Below are positions 17,535 to 25,652 of a stretch of DNA of 64,000 bases, one piece after another (position 1 is the stretch's first letter; every line of letters starts with the position of its first letter). Source of the stretch: JBJFGR01 sp051892875. GTDB taxonomy: Bacteria; Pseudomonadota; Gammaproteobacteria; Enterobacterales; Succinivibrionaceae. The stretch lies in assembly GCA_051892875.1 (NCBI GenBank), contig JBJFGR010000148.1:1-64000 (forward strand), read 5' to 3'. Under the pieces are notes generated by a model. The model saw only the letters and a program-made list of their open reading frames with translations, did not search any database and was not told the origin of the DNA. Position numbers and translations under genes: made by a program.

Positions 17535-17578
17535 CTTGTGATAGGATAACTAAGTATTTACAGTTCCCCTATCACAGG
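17535..17578. repeat. Inverted repeat between ispB and nusB
   Basis: TGTGATAGG (17537-17545) and CCTATCACA (17568-17576), a perfect 9-bp stem extendable by two pairs including one G-U, with a 22-nt loop. It sits between convergent genes and may aid termination, but no T-run follows. Confidence 0.4.
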
Positions 17579-17620
17579 GATTCACACAGACGCATTCACT
17601 CTCAGAATCTATTAAAATCA

Positions 17621-18085
17621 CTACTCACTCTTCTGTGTTCCTTCTGTAGTCAAAATTTTATTATCCTTTAATTTTAGATGTTTAACAACTTTATCCAAAA
17701 TTCCATTAACAAACTTATGACTATCTTGAGCTGCAAATCCTTTTGCTAAAATTATTGCTTCATTTATTACAACTCTGAATGGAACATCATTAGAACGATA
17801 AAGCAACTCATATGTAGCTAAACGAAGTATAGCCTTATCAACCATATCTAAATCATTCAAACCTCTTGTTGATAAATATGGAGCATAAACTTTATCTATT
17901 TCATCAACATGAGTGATTGTCCCTAAAATCAACTCATGTAAATATTCTTTATCTGTCTTGTCATCAACAGGTTGGTCTTCTAAAAACTGTTCCTCAATAA
18001 CAGAAGCAACTTCCTTAGTCATCTGCCATTGATAAATAGCTTGCATTGCAAAATGACGAGCTTTATGTCTATGAAGTGGATTCAC
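17621..18085 (-). CDS. nusB: Transcription antitermination factor NusB
   Basis: 154 aa; binds boxA RNA with S10 in rRNA antitermination. N-terminal RHKARHFAMQAIYQWQMT, central LDMVDKAILRLATYELL and VVINEAIILAKGFAAQDSHKFVNGILD. 11 bp downstream of ribH in the standard rib-nusB order. thiL does not follow here. Confidence 0.96.
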   Translation of the reverse strand: MNPLHRHKARHFAMQAIYQWQMTKEVASVIEEQFLEDQPVDDKTDKEYLHELILGTITHVDEIDKVYAPYLSTRGLNDLDMVDKAILRLATYELLYRSNDVPFRVVINEAIILAKGFAAQDSHKFVNGILDKVVKHLKLKDNKILTTEGTQKSE

Positions 18086-18096
18086 AATAAACCTCT

Positions 18097-18561
18097 TTAC
18101 ATTTGTCTTAGAACATTAATCATTTCTAAAGCTGCTGAAGCTGCTTCAGCACCTTTATTTCCTGCTTTTGAACCAGCACGTTGAACAGCTTGTTCAATAG
18201 TATCTGTTGTTAAAACCCCGAAAGCAACAGGTATTTCTTGCTCTAACATAATATGAGCTAATCCTTTAGAACTTTCATTAGCAACAACTTCAAAATGATA
18301 AGTATCACCTCTAATTACACAACCTAAAGCAACAATCGCATCAAATTTTTTTGAGTTAGCAGCTTTCTTTACAGCCAAAGGTATCTCTATAGCCCCTGGA
18401 ACTCTAATCAATGTAATGTTATCATCTGCAACTTGACCTACACGAGATAAAACATCAAGCGCTCCATTAACAAGATGTTCATTTATAAAACTATTAAAAC
18501 GAGATACAACTATTGCGATCTTCGCATCTGGGGCAGCTAAATTACCTTCAATAACTTGCAT
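18097..18561 (-). CDS. ribH: 6,7-dimethyl-8-ribityllumazine synthase
   Basis: Penultimate step of riboflavin synthesis, forming the lumazine from butanone phosphate and the pyrimidine amine. 154 aa (E. coli 156). Motifs IAIVVSRFNSFI, VPGAIEIPLA and GCVIRGDTYHFE (with the catalytic His), AGNKGAEAA near the C-terminus. Next to ribE and nusB. Confidence 0.97.
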   Translation of the reverse strand: MQVIEGNLAAPDAKIAIVVSRFNSFINEHLVNGALDVLSRVGQVADDNITLIRVPGAIEIPLAVKKAANSKKFDAIVALGCVIRGDTYHFEVVANESSKGLAHIMLEQEIPVAFGVLTTDTIEQAVQRAGSKAGNKGAEAASAALEMINVLRQM

Positions 18562-18633
18562 AATAAACAGAAGCTCCTATAAATAAAATTTTTCTATTTG
18601 TATATTCTACTATATTGTTAATTTTTCTACTAC

Positions 18634-19299
18634 TTAATAAAAACCATTTTCTATTAATGTCTGCATACTTAATGTGGATTTATTATCACAAGATCCTTTC
18701 ATTTCTTGTTGATAACCTAATAATCTTTCTATATAACGAGCTAATACATCTACTTCTATATTAACTTTATCCAAAACTTTCCATTGCTCAGAAATAGTAA
18801 CTGAAGTTGTATGAGGAATTAATGTGAGTCTAAAATCATTATTATTAACTTCATTAACAGTTAAACTTATTCCATCAACTGTTATAGACCCTTTGCGAGC
18901 TATATAATGAGCAATGTCATTAGGTGATGTTATCCATATATCAATAGCATCAGCACTATGATTAATACTCTTTATAACACCAACTCCATCAACATGCCCC
19001 TGAACTATGTGACCACCTAAATGTTTATTTGGCGTTAAAGCCTTTTCTAGGTTAAGTAATGAACCAATCTCTAAAACTTTAAAAGTTGTACAATTTACAG
19101 TTTCATGTGATATATTGGCTTCAAAAATATTACCTTTTATCAAAATAACAGTTAAACAAACTCCATTACATGCAATAGAATCTCCTATTTTTACATCTGA
19201 AAAATCCATTTCAGGTGCCAAAATCTCAACTGTAAAACCATTTCCATTCGGCGTGAGTTTTCTTAACTTTCCAATACTCTCAACAATACCTGTAAACAT
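18634..19299 (-). CDS. ribE: Riboflavin synthase, alpha subunit
   Basis: Dismutates two lumazines to riboflavin. 221 aa with the internal two-fold repeat of lumazine-binding domains; starts MFTGIVESIG, first half CNGVCLTV, second half VDGISLTVNEV. Some genomes call it ribC. In many relatives ribBA lies between this gene and ribH; it is absent here. Confidence 0.96.
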   Translation of the reverse strand: MFTGIVESIGKLRKLTPNGNGFTVEILAPEMDFSDVKIGDSIACNGVCLTVILIKGNIFEANISHETVNCTTFKVLEIGSLLNLEKALTPNKHLGGHIVQGHVDGVGVIKSINHSADAIDIWITSPNDIAHYIARKGSITVDGISLTVNEVNNNDFRLTLIPHTTSVTISEQWKVLDKVNIEVDVLARYIERLLGYQQEMKGSCDNKSTLSMQTLIENGFY

Positions 19300-19357
19300 T
19301 AACTCATTACCTATCTAATAACTGAAAATTTTTCATAATTGATATTATGCTATTATA

Positions 19358-20518
19358 CTATAATTCATAGGTTAATCTAATATCGTTTTCTATCTTTTGT
19401 TCATCAACCAATTTTAAACTAAGTACAGTACTCAAATCAGTACATCCCTTTAAAAGAAAAGCATTCTGACCATCTGCACCCAAAATCTTCGGAGCAATAT
19501 ACAAAACAAATTTGTTAACTAATTTATTTATAATTAATTGATTTACAAAATTTCCACCAGCTTCTACAAGCACAGATCTAATTTTTTTAGTATGCAAATA
19601 ATGGCATAATACTTTTAAATCTATATGATTATAATTATTTTTATTCTCAGCTGGAATTTCACAAATGGTAATTGTTTTTCCATTATAAGTTATCGTTTTC
19701 TCGTGAATTACCCCATCTGTACTAATATAAACTACAATAACTTCACCATCTGAACTAAAAATATTTTCTGAATACTTAAGAACTCTCTTTGGATCTAATA
19801 CAACTTTTGTTGGATAACGAATTAATTCTTTTGGATAATTTATCTTAACTTCATCAGCTAACTCATCGTAACGCAAACTCATAGAAGGATCATCATCTAA
19901 TACAGTTTTTGCTGTCGTCAAAATAACCTGACTTTGAGCTCTTAATTCCTGAACATCTTTACGTGAAGCATCAGATGTAATCCATTTACTTACACCATTA
20001 GATAATGCAACTTTAGCATCTAAACTCATACCATATTTTACGGTTATATATGGTCTCTCATTTTCCATGGCATAAAAAAAATCTCTATTTATTTCATAGG
20101 CTTCTTTCTCTAAAACAGTATGGGTTACACTAATACCCGCTTTTTCTAATATTTCAATTCCCTTCCCCTTAACTAAAGGATTGGGATCAACTATTGCACA
20201 CACAACTCGCCCAACTTTTGCATCAACAAGTGCTTTAGCACATGGAGGTGTTAATCCATAATGTGAACAAGGCTCTAAAGTAACATATGCCGTAGCTCCT
20301 TCTACAGAATTACCTTTTGATAAAGCATCTTTTAATGCATTTACTTCAGCATGAGGTGTTCCTGCCTTCTTATGATATCCAGAACCTATAATCACCCCAT
20401 CTTTTACTAATACACACCCAACTCGAGGATTTGGTAATGTTGTATAAAAGCCTTTTTTGGCTTCTTTTAAAGCCAAAGCAATAAATTTTTTTTCATCGTC
20501 TATCGAATTTTGAAACAT
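19358..20518 (-). CDS. ribD: Bifunctional diaminohydroxyphosphoribosylaminopyrimidine deaminase / reductase
   Basis: Second and third steps of riboflavin synthesis. The start at 20518 (MFQNSIDDEKKFIALAL) gives a family-like N-terminus; an upstream in-frame start at 20560 overlaps nrdR. Deaminase zinc motifs HAEVNAL and PCSHYGLTPPC (residues about 60-100), then the NADPH reductase domain (ITVKYGMSLDAKVAL, SVLVEAGGNFVNQL). 386 aa, slightly longer than E. coli (367). Confidence 0.95.
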   Translation of the reverse strand: MFQNSIDDEKKFIALALKEAKKGFYTTLPNPRVGCVLVKDGVIIGSGYHKKAGTPHAEVNALKDALSKGNSVEGATAYVTLEPCSHYGLTPPCAKALVDAKVGRVVCAIVDPNPLVKGKGIEILEKAGISVTHTVLEKEAYEINRDFFYAMENERPYITVKYGMSLDAKVALSNGVSKWITSDASRKDVQELRAQSQVILTTAKTVLDDDPSMSLRYDELADEVKINYPKELIRYPTKVVLDPKRVLKYSENIFSSDGEVIVVYISTDGVIHEKTITYNGKTITICEIPAENKNNYNHIDLKVLCHYLHTKKIRSVLVEAGGNFVNQLIINKLVNKFVLYIAPKILGADGQNAFLLKGCTDLSTVLSLKLVDEQKIENDIRLTYEL

Positions 20519-20534
20519 GTTTTCTTTCACTTTA

Positions 20535-20990
20535 CTATAGCTGCTTTTCAAGTTTAGCAATTTCTTTACTAAAATCCTGCAAACTCTTAAAACTTAAATA
20601 TACTGAAGCAAAACGTATATATGCAACTGGATCTAATTTTTCCAACTCATCCATAACAAGTTTTCCTATGAAACTCGTTTTAACTTCCCTTTCTCTTAAT
20701 GTTCTTAACTTACTTTTTATTCTATTGATTGCATTTTCAACATCTTCTGTTCCCACTGAACGTTTTTCTAATGCTCTATACATACCTGCTCTAATCTTAG
20801 CTTCATTAAAAGGTTGACGTATTCCATCACTCTTTATTATTGTGGGCATTACAAATTCAGCTTGTTCAAAAGTTGTAAAACGTTCATGACACACTAAACA
20901 CTCTCTACGCCTGCGAACCTGTGTACCAGAGGCAAGAATTCTTGTATCAACAACCTTTGTATTTTCAGCATTACAAAAAGGACAATTCAT
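20535..20990 (-). CDS. nrdR: Transcriptional repressor NrdR
   Basis: Senses ATP/dATP and represses ribonucleotide reductase genes. 151 aa (E. coli 149). Zinc ribbon CPFC ... CLVCHERF (residues 3-34) and ATP-cone domain (IIKSDGIRQPFNEAKIRAGM). Head of the rib cluster; follows the sulfatase-fold gene by 8 bp. Confidence 0.97.
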   Translation of the reverse strand: MNCPFCNAENTKVVDTRILASGTQVRRRRECLVCHERFTTFEQAEFVMPTIIKSDGIRQPFNEAKIRAGMYRALEKRSVGTEDVENAINRIKSKLRTLREREVKTSFIGKLVMDELEKLDPVAYIRFASVYLSFKSLQDFSKEIAKLEKQL

Positions 20991-20998
20991 AAAAATCT

Positions 20999-22765
20999 CT
21001 ATCTTCTGAAATAAGAAATAAAACCTAGAATTTTTTCTTGCTCTTCTTTACTAAAATCGCCTCTTAAAAATTCTGTATCATCACCATTCAATAATATATC
21101 TCCCTTCTTTTCCCCATGCTTTACAGATAAAAAAGAAACTTTATCATAATCATAACCAAAAATAATTTCAGATTTATCCTCGTCTACTAATGGATTTACA
21201 TTAAATTGGTTATATTTATACTGAGGTAATTCTAAATATTGAAGCATAACTCCTAAAGAAGCATGAGAAAACTCAACGTTATTTACTGATGATTTATTTT
21301 TTCCATCAATAATTGCTAATGGTACTTTATTAACATAGGTATCACCATACTTTAATAAATACTCTCTAGGTACAAATTTCCCAGATTCATCCCATGCATG
21401 ATGATCACCTAACATTACCACTATTCCGTCATTAAAATAACCAATCTTCTCCAATTTGTTTATAAAATCAGCAACAGATTTATCTGTATATTCAAAAGCT
21501 TTTTTCAAATTATGTTTTCCCAATGGAGAAGTATATGGAGAATGATTACTAGCAGTTTTGGTCATATAAAAGAATTTATCTTTTTCTTTTCCAATCTTTG
21601 AAATTATAAAGTCAAACATTTGTTCATCAGAAATAGAATTAAACATATAGCGCGTTTTTATATCCACAAACGCTTTATTTCTTGATTCAATTACTTCATC
21701 AAAATACGTTTCGTTTAATACTATATCCATAAAAAACACAAGATCAGATGAAGAAATATAACGGGTTTTATATCCATTGCTTCTAAATGCCTGAACTAAA
21801 TCATTCATTTTTATCAAGGAATTGCTGTACTCATTTTTACTTTTTAAGCTATTAGTAAAAACTTTACCTTCTTTTGTTTCCTTGTAAGATTGAATCCAAG
21901 CATTCTGTATTACTGGCACTGATTTGATTATTGCTAAAGTTGCAAGACTTGTAGATGGAAAAATAGAATAATAATTATTAAAAAATTGGTTATTTGCCAT
22001 AATTTGTTCTATATTTGGCATATACGAAGGTCCTTTTCCACAAATATATGTGTAGTTGCAACCTAATGATTCCACAATAAGAACTATCACATTTTTTCTT
22101 TGATTTAGACCTGTTCCTGTAAACATTTCTATATTTAGATTTTTTCTATAAATATAATCTTCAGAATAGTGTTTATCAAAATCACCAAATTTTTGTAGCG
22201 CAATACCATTTATCTGAAAAACATTATAATATTTAGGTCGTGAATCTAATATATCTCTAGGGTAACAACCAATACAAGTTAGTATTACCATAATAAATGA
22301 TGAAACAATAAATGTTTTCTTTGTGCATTTATAATTTGAATATACTAAATACAAAGAACTTATAATTGCCAAAAAATATCCCAAGAGCATGAAATGGCCA
22401 GCATCTGAAGAAATATACCTCTCTATGAAATCACCAAAATATTTAGCTTCAGTTGCTTGCCCCATCATTGAGAAATTTAATCTGGCACCAAGCACTTTCA
22501 TAATACAGTTATCAACCAATAAAAAAGTTAATATAACTAATGGAATTAAACAGCATGAGAACTTTACAAGTTTTCTTGTAAAAAACGATAAAACTAAAAA
22601 AAACCAAATAATAAAATAAAGCAAAGGAAAATAACTTTGTTCTAAAACAAAAAAATTAGACAAAGCATCAGAATTATTATGAAGAAATTCTATATCAATT
22701 CCTAAATTTAAAAAGAAGGACAGATTAATTGAAATAATGATTACAAAAAAAACAAAAATTAACAT
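20999..22765 (-). CDS. Membrane LTA-synthase/sulfatase-fold transferase, candidate pilin-modifying enzyme (copy 1)
   Basis: 588 aa from ATG 22765 (GTG 22777 also in frame). About five membrane helices (residues 1-175), then an alkaline-phosphatase-fold domain: VIVLIVESLGCNYTYICG with a metal-binding Glu, FPSTSLATL with a likely nucleophile Thr, ASNHSPY, and metal motif GDHHAW. No formylglycine CxPxR, so not a true sulfatase. The family transfers phosphoglycerol or phosphoethanolamine to extracytoplasmic targets. A paralogue lies at 27763-30285 and both flank pilin genes; Neisseria PptA/PptB enzymes of related folds modify pilin. The pilin-modification role is inferred from context. It sits between nrdR and the pilin cassettes. 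Confidence 0.75.
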   Translation of the reverse strand: MLIFVFFVIIISINLSFFLNLGIDIEFLHNNSDALSNFFVLEQSYFPLLYFIIWFFLVLSFFTRKLVKFSCCLIPLVILTFLLVDNCIMKVLGARLNFSMMGQATEAKYFGDFIERYISSDAGHFMLLGYFLAIISSLYLVYSNYKCTKKTFIVSSFIMVILTCIGCYPRDILDSRPKYYNVFQINGIALQKFGDFDKHYSEDYIYRKNLNIEMFTGTGLNQRKNVIVLIVESLGCNYTYICGKGPSYMPNIEQIMANNQFFNNYYSIFPSTSLATLAIIKSVPVIQNAWIQSYKETKEGKVFTNSLKSKNEYSNSLIKMNDLVQAFRSNGYKTRYISSSDLVFFMDIVLNETYFDEVIESRNKAFVDIKTRYMFNSISDEQMFDFIISKIGKEKDKFFYMTKTASNHSPYTSPLGKHNLKKAFEYTDKSVADFINKLEKIGYFNDGIVVMLGDHHAWDESGKFVPREYLLKYGDTYVNKVPLAIIDGKNKSSVNNVEFSHASLGVMLQYLELPQYKYNQFNVNPLVDEDKSEIIFGYDYDKVSFLSVKHGEKKGDILLNGDDTEFLRGDFSKEEQEKILGFISYFRR

Positions 22766-22940
22766 AATAACTTTCACAAAAAAAAGACTACAAGCAAATC
22801 ACTTTTATAATTAAGTGTTATTTTAACATTTTTATCACAATATACATATACTATTCAATATTTTGCCAAGAAGTTCAAATAAACACAGATTATAAAATAC
22901 TTGATAAATAACTTAATATAACTTAATACAACTTACTCAA

Positions 22941-22962
22941 AATGATTGTAATCGCAATCATT
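22941..22962 (+). repeat. Putative recombination core site B
   Basis: Arms AATGATTG and CAATCATT around spacer TAATCG. Homology to the other pilin genes starts exactly here; the sequence to the left is unrelated. The left arm contains the ATG of the leaderless pilin. Confidence 0.65.
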
Positions 22963-23406
22963 GGTATCTTAGCTGCTATTGCAATGCCAGCATATTCTAA
23001 ATATATGGCTCGTGCACGTTTTACTGAAGTTACTAATGCAACAGCTGGTGTTCAAAAGCAAGTGGAATTATGTATTTTTGATTTAGGTGCATCTAATGCA
23101 ACAACTCACACTGCAAATGCTCCTGTAGTAGTTGATGTAACAGTGAACAATGCTGGTTGTTCTAACACTGCTGCTAATTCAGGTCAAGGATGGAGATTAA
23201 ATGTAGCAGCTGATTATGCAACAAAATTTGTTGATAATATTGCAGTTGACGCAAATGGTGTAATTACAGCTACAGCAATAAATGGTAATGGTTTAAATGG
23301 TAGTAATATTATTTTGACTCCTACATTTGCAACTACAGCTGACACTGGTGCTATCGATTGGGTTAGAGCTACTACTTCAACTTGTATAACAGCAGATTTA
23401 TGCTAG
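22942..23406 (+). CDS. Leaderless type IV pilin cassette B (probably silent)
   Basis: 154 codons beginning MIVIAIIGILAAIAMPAYSKYMARARF, that is at mature-pilin residue 7. The class III signal peptide and FTLIE segment needed for PilD processing and assembly are missing; the 50 bp upstream are AT-rich with no leader. The rest is intact: globular domain and disulfide-loop-like Cys near the C-terminus (STCITADLC). Own terminator follows. It matches a storage cassette that needs joining to the leader at 27196. Closest by eye to cassette D (MARA, VQLCIFD-type helix). Confidence 0.8.
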   Translation: MIVIAIIGILAAIAMPAYSKYMARARFTEVTNATAGVQKQVELCIFDLGASNATTHTANAPVVVDVTVNNAGCSNTAANSGQGWRLNVAADYATKFVDNIAVDANGVITATAINGNGLNGSNIILTPTFATTADTGAIDWVRATTSTCITADLC

Positions 23407-23428
23407 TGTTCTAACGTAAGTTTTTATT

Positions 23429-23458
23429 CCCGAAAGTTCATAAACTTTCGGGTTTTTG
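23429..23458 (+). terminator. Terminator after pilin cassette B
   Basis: CCCGAAAGTT stem with AACTTTCGGG, 4-nt loop, then TTTTTG; 23 bp after the stop codon. Confidence 0.9.
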
Positions 23459-23500
23459 TTTTCACAAATTAATAAAAGTTCTATTGTAATCAAATAAAAA

Positions 23501-23775
23501 TTAATCAAAAAACATTTTTTCAAAGAACTTATACCTATTATGATATGGTCTTTTGATTGGTAGAGAAGAACCTAAATACTTTAGAGATGATTTTGAGTAA
23601 TCTAGATGAGAATCTTTTCTGCATCTAGTAATTTCAAATAAAGGTCCAAAAGCAACCTTGAGAGCATCGAGGATATCTTTTGCATTATTTATTTCATAGT
23701 TTTGAAAGATTAGATCTGTAATAGCATTAGTAGCAGGTTGTCTTTTGATTTCTTTTCTAGATATTTTGTAAACCT
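23501..23775 (-). pseudogene. Remnant of an IS256/Mutator-family transposase N-terminus
   Basis: Minus-strand frame without a start codon that reads RKEIKRQPATNAITDLIFQ, then NAKDILDALKVAFGPLFE, as in the N-terminus of IS256-type transposases. The next residues (KDSHLDYSKSS) still resemble the family's HLGY motif, then similarity is lost before TAA at 23501-23503. No DDE domain or terminal repeats are seen. A decayed insertion sequence lying between pilin cassettes B and C. The rest of 23407-23904 holds only the two terminators. Confidence 0.5.
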
Positions 23776-23844
23776 CTTTGTTTTAGCTAAGGATATTAAA
23801 CTATTTTGGTGGATTACACACATTTAATTTCACACCTAAATATA

Positions 23845-23884
23845 TAACAAAAAGAAACAAGCCATATCTATAGATATGGCTTGT
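23845..23884 (-). terminator. Terminator after pilin cassette C
   Basis: Perfect 12-bp stem ACAAGCCATATC / GATATGGCTTGT with loop TATA, followed on the minus strand by TTCTTTTTG. Confidence 0.85.
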
Positions 23885-23904
23885 AATAAAAATTTAGTCA
23901 ATAA

Positions 23905-24351
23905 TTAACTAGCCTTACATAGTTCAGCAGCTATACAACCTGAACTAGCATCAACTTTCCAATTCAATTGACCAGCAGATGTCCAATCACCAGTTAAAAC
24001 TAAAGTATCAGTTGACTTGAAATTTGTAGAATCAGGAGTAACAGTTATTTTTACCACTGAGGTATCTTTAGATACAACTGATTTAGTTTGACTTGTACCT
24101 GCAACTGTTACTGTAGCAACATATTTTGTTTTGTAATCACCTGCAGCTTTAATTTCCCATCCAAATCCAGAACTGGAATTTTTACAATTTGTAGCATTTA
24201 CAATCCCATATTCCTGTAGACACAAAGCAATTGGAGTTTTAACAGATTCAGCAACATTCATAATTTCAGTATATTTTGCTTTCTTCATGTATGATGAGTA
24301 AGCTGGTAAAGCAATTGCAGCTAAGATACCAATGATTGCGATTACAATCAT
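23905..24351 (-). CDS. Leaderless type IV pilin cassette C (probably silent)
   Basis: 148 codons starting MIVIAIIGILAAIALPAYSSYMKKAKYTEIM, again from mature residue 7, with no signal peptide. C-terminal Cys pair SSGCIAAELC. Its ATG overlaps the stop codon of the recombinase gene (TAATG), so it is attached to the end of that gene rather than to a pilin leader. Intact reading frame and private terminator argue that the body is still under selection. Confidence 0.8.
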   Translation of the reverse strand: MIVIAIIGILAAIALPAYSSYMKKAKYTEIMNVAESVKTPIALCLQEYGIVNATNCKNSSSGFGWEIKAAGDYKTKYVATVTVAGTSQTKSVVSKDTSVVKITVTPDSTNFKSTDTLVLTGDWTSAGQLNWKVDASSGCIAAELCKAS

Positions 24352-24352
24352 T
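24331..24352 (-). repeat. Putative recombination core site C
   Basis: Same two 8-bp arms and TAATCG spacer as sites A and B, on the minus strand. The recombinase stop codon TAA (24353-24351) overlaps the outer arm. Confidence 0.65.
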
Positions 24353-25523
24353 AATCGAAATTCAAAAAATCTTTAGCAATATCAATTAACCATTTGGACC
24401 AAATTTTCATAATTTCCGCACGATCACTTATATGTAAACTCCTTATGTATGCTTGCTGACATGATGAAAGTATTACATGAGATATATAAGCCTCCTTAGA
24501 TTCAAATGAAAAATGTTTTTTATCAATCAGGTCGAAAACTGTTCTAAAAATTGCTCGTGATCCGTGAGGACATAAGACTTTACGATAATTAGTAGGTATT
24601 GAATTATAAATACTTTGTTCTGCAGATTTTTCTGTTAATCCATTAATCCAATTTTGAAGTTCAATAATTAGATTTTTGGTATAAAAGGTTATTGGTATCG
24701 TAAATTCTGACAGAGTTTTTGTTTTAATTACTACATTTTTCATTCCTTTTTTATATTTTTGGATAACTTGTATTGTTTCGTTTCTTCGTGTACCAAGAAT
24801 CATATGCAGTAACCATAACTTGAGATATTTCTCACTTTTTTTTTGATATATGGTTTTAAATAATTTTTTTATTGAAATTTTTGCCTGTTTTTCATTTTGA
24901 AAATCTTCACATGATAAGGCATTTCTATGTGATTCAATTTTTTTTGTTCGTTTTATTTTTGAAAATAAATCTGATGATAAAGGATTATTATCTATAATAT
25001 CAGCTTTTAACATCCAATTTATCCAAGTGTAAACGGATTTATAATATATTCTGATGGTGCTATATTTTTTAAGTAATTCATTTTCTACGAATGATTGTAT
25101 AATTTCATCTAATTTAATTTCAGAGATTTTACAACAAAACTTTTCTCTAAAAATAGCCTTACATGCAACGTTATACAGTTTTTTTGTGTTTACTCCTCTT
25201 TCTTTATTTTCTAAAAATTTATCAAGTAACTCTTTTAAAGTATAATCTTTGTACTCTTCATTAATTTTTATTAAATTGTTTTTGGTAGATTTAAAATAAG
25301 GTTCTGAAATACAGGGAGAATTTTTTGTGTAAACATTACTGTTGTTATCTTTAGATAATTTTTCATTATATAACTCAATAAGTTCAGAAATATGTAGAAT
25401 TTCAATTTTATTTTTAGTATTGAATCTAAAAAAATAATCACTTGAACAATCAATATTATAAAAAAAATTTGTTTTTAAAAACATTAATTGTTCGTGTGTT
25501 AAACTATTTAAAATCAGCGGCAT
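24351..25523 (-). CDS. Tyrosine recombinase (P4-integrase-like), candidate pilin invertase
   Basis: 390 aa. SAM-like core-binding region about 90-185, catalytic domain 200-380 with R246 (ILGTRRNE), a Lys near 267-269, H320 and R323 (CPHGSRAIFRT), H349 (ISHVI) and nucleophile Y359 (QQAYIRS), then DRAEIMKIWSKWL as in P4-type integrases. All catalytic positions are present. It is divergent from glyA and its stop codon overlaps core site C. No other phage or island genes are next to it. Acting on the four core sites is inferred from location and site architecture; an old integrative element using the pilin gene as attachment site is the alternative. Confidence 0.85.
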   Translation of the reverse strand: MPLILNSLTHEQLMFLKTNFFYNIDCSSDYFFRFNTKNKIEILHISELIELYNEKLSKDNNSNVYTKNSPCISEPYFKSTKNNLIKINEEYKDYTLKELLDKFLENKERGVNTKKLYNVACKAIFREKFCCKISEIKLDEIIQSFVENELLKKYSTIRIYYKSVYTWINWMLKADIIDNNPLSSDLFSKIKRTKKIESHRNALSCEDFQNEKQAKISIKKLFKTIYQKKSEKYLKLWLLHMILGTRRNETIQVIQKYKKGMKNVVIKTKTLSEFTIPITFYTKNLIIELQNWINGLTEKSAEQSIYNSIPTNYRKVLCPHGSRAIFRTVFDLIDKKHFSFESKEAYISHVILSSCQQAYIRSLHISDRAEIMKIWSKWLIDIAKDFLNFD

Positions 25524-25652
25524 GGTTAATTCCTATAATAAACATAGATTAAAGAGATTAAAAAATACTGTTATTTTTTTTATAAAAAAAGTAAAATGCA
25601 CTTATTAAATCATTTTATGCGACACATAAGATTCGTAATATTGGAGAATTAA

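Noticed and set aside
18562..20518. FMN riboswitch in the riboflavin cluster
   Set aside because: No leader long enough and no conserved RFN-element segments between ribD, ribE and ribH.
24351..25523. Integrase of a present prophage or genomic island
   Set aside because: No phage, conjugation or second attachment-site features around it; neighbours are pilins and housekeeping glyA.
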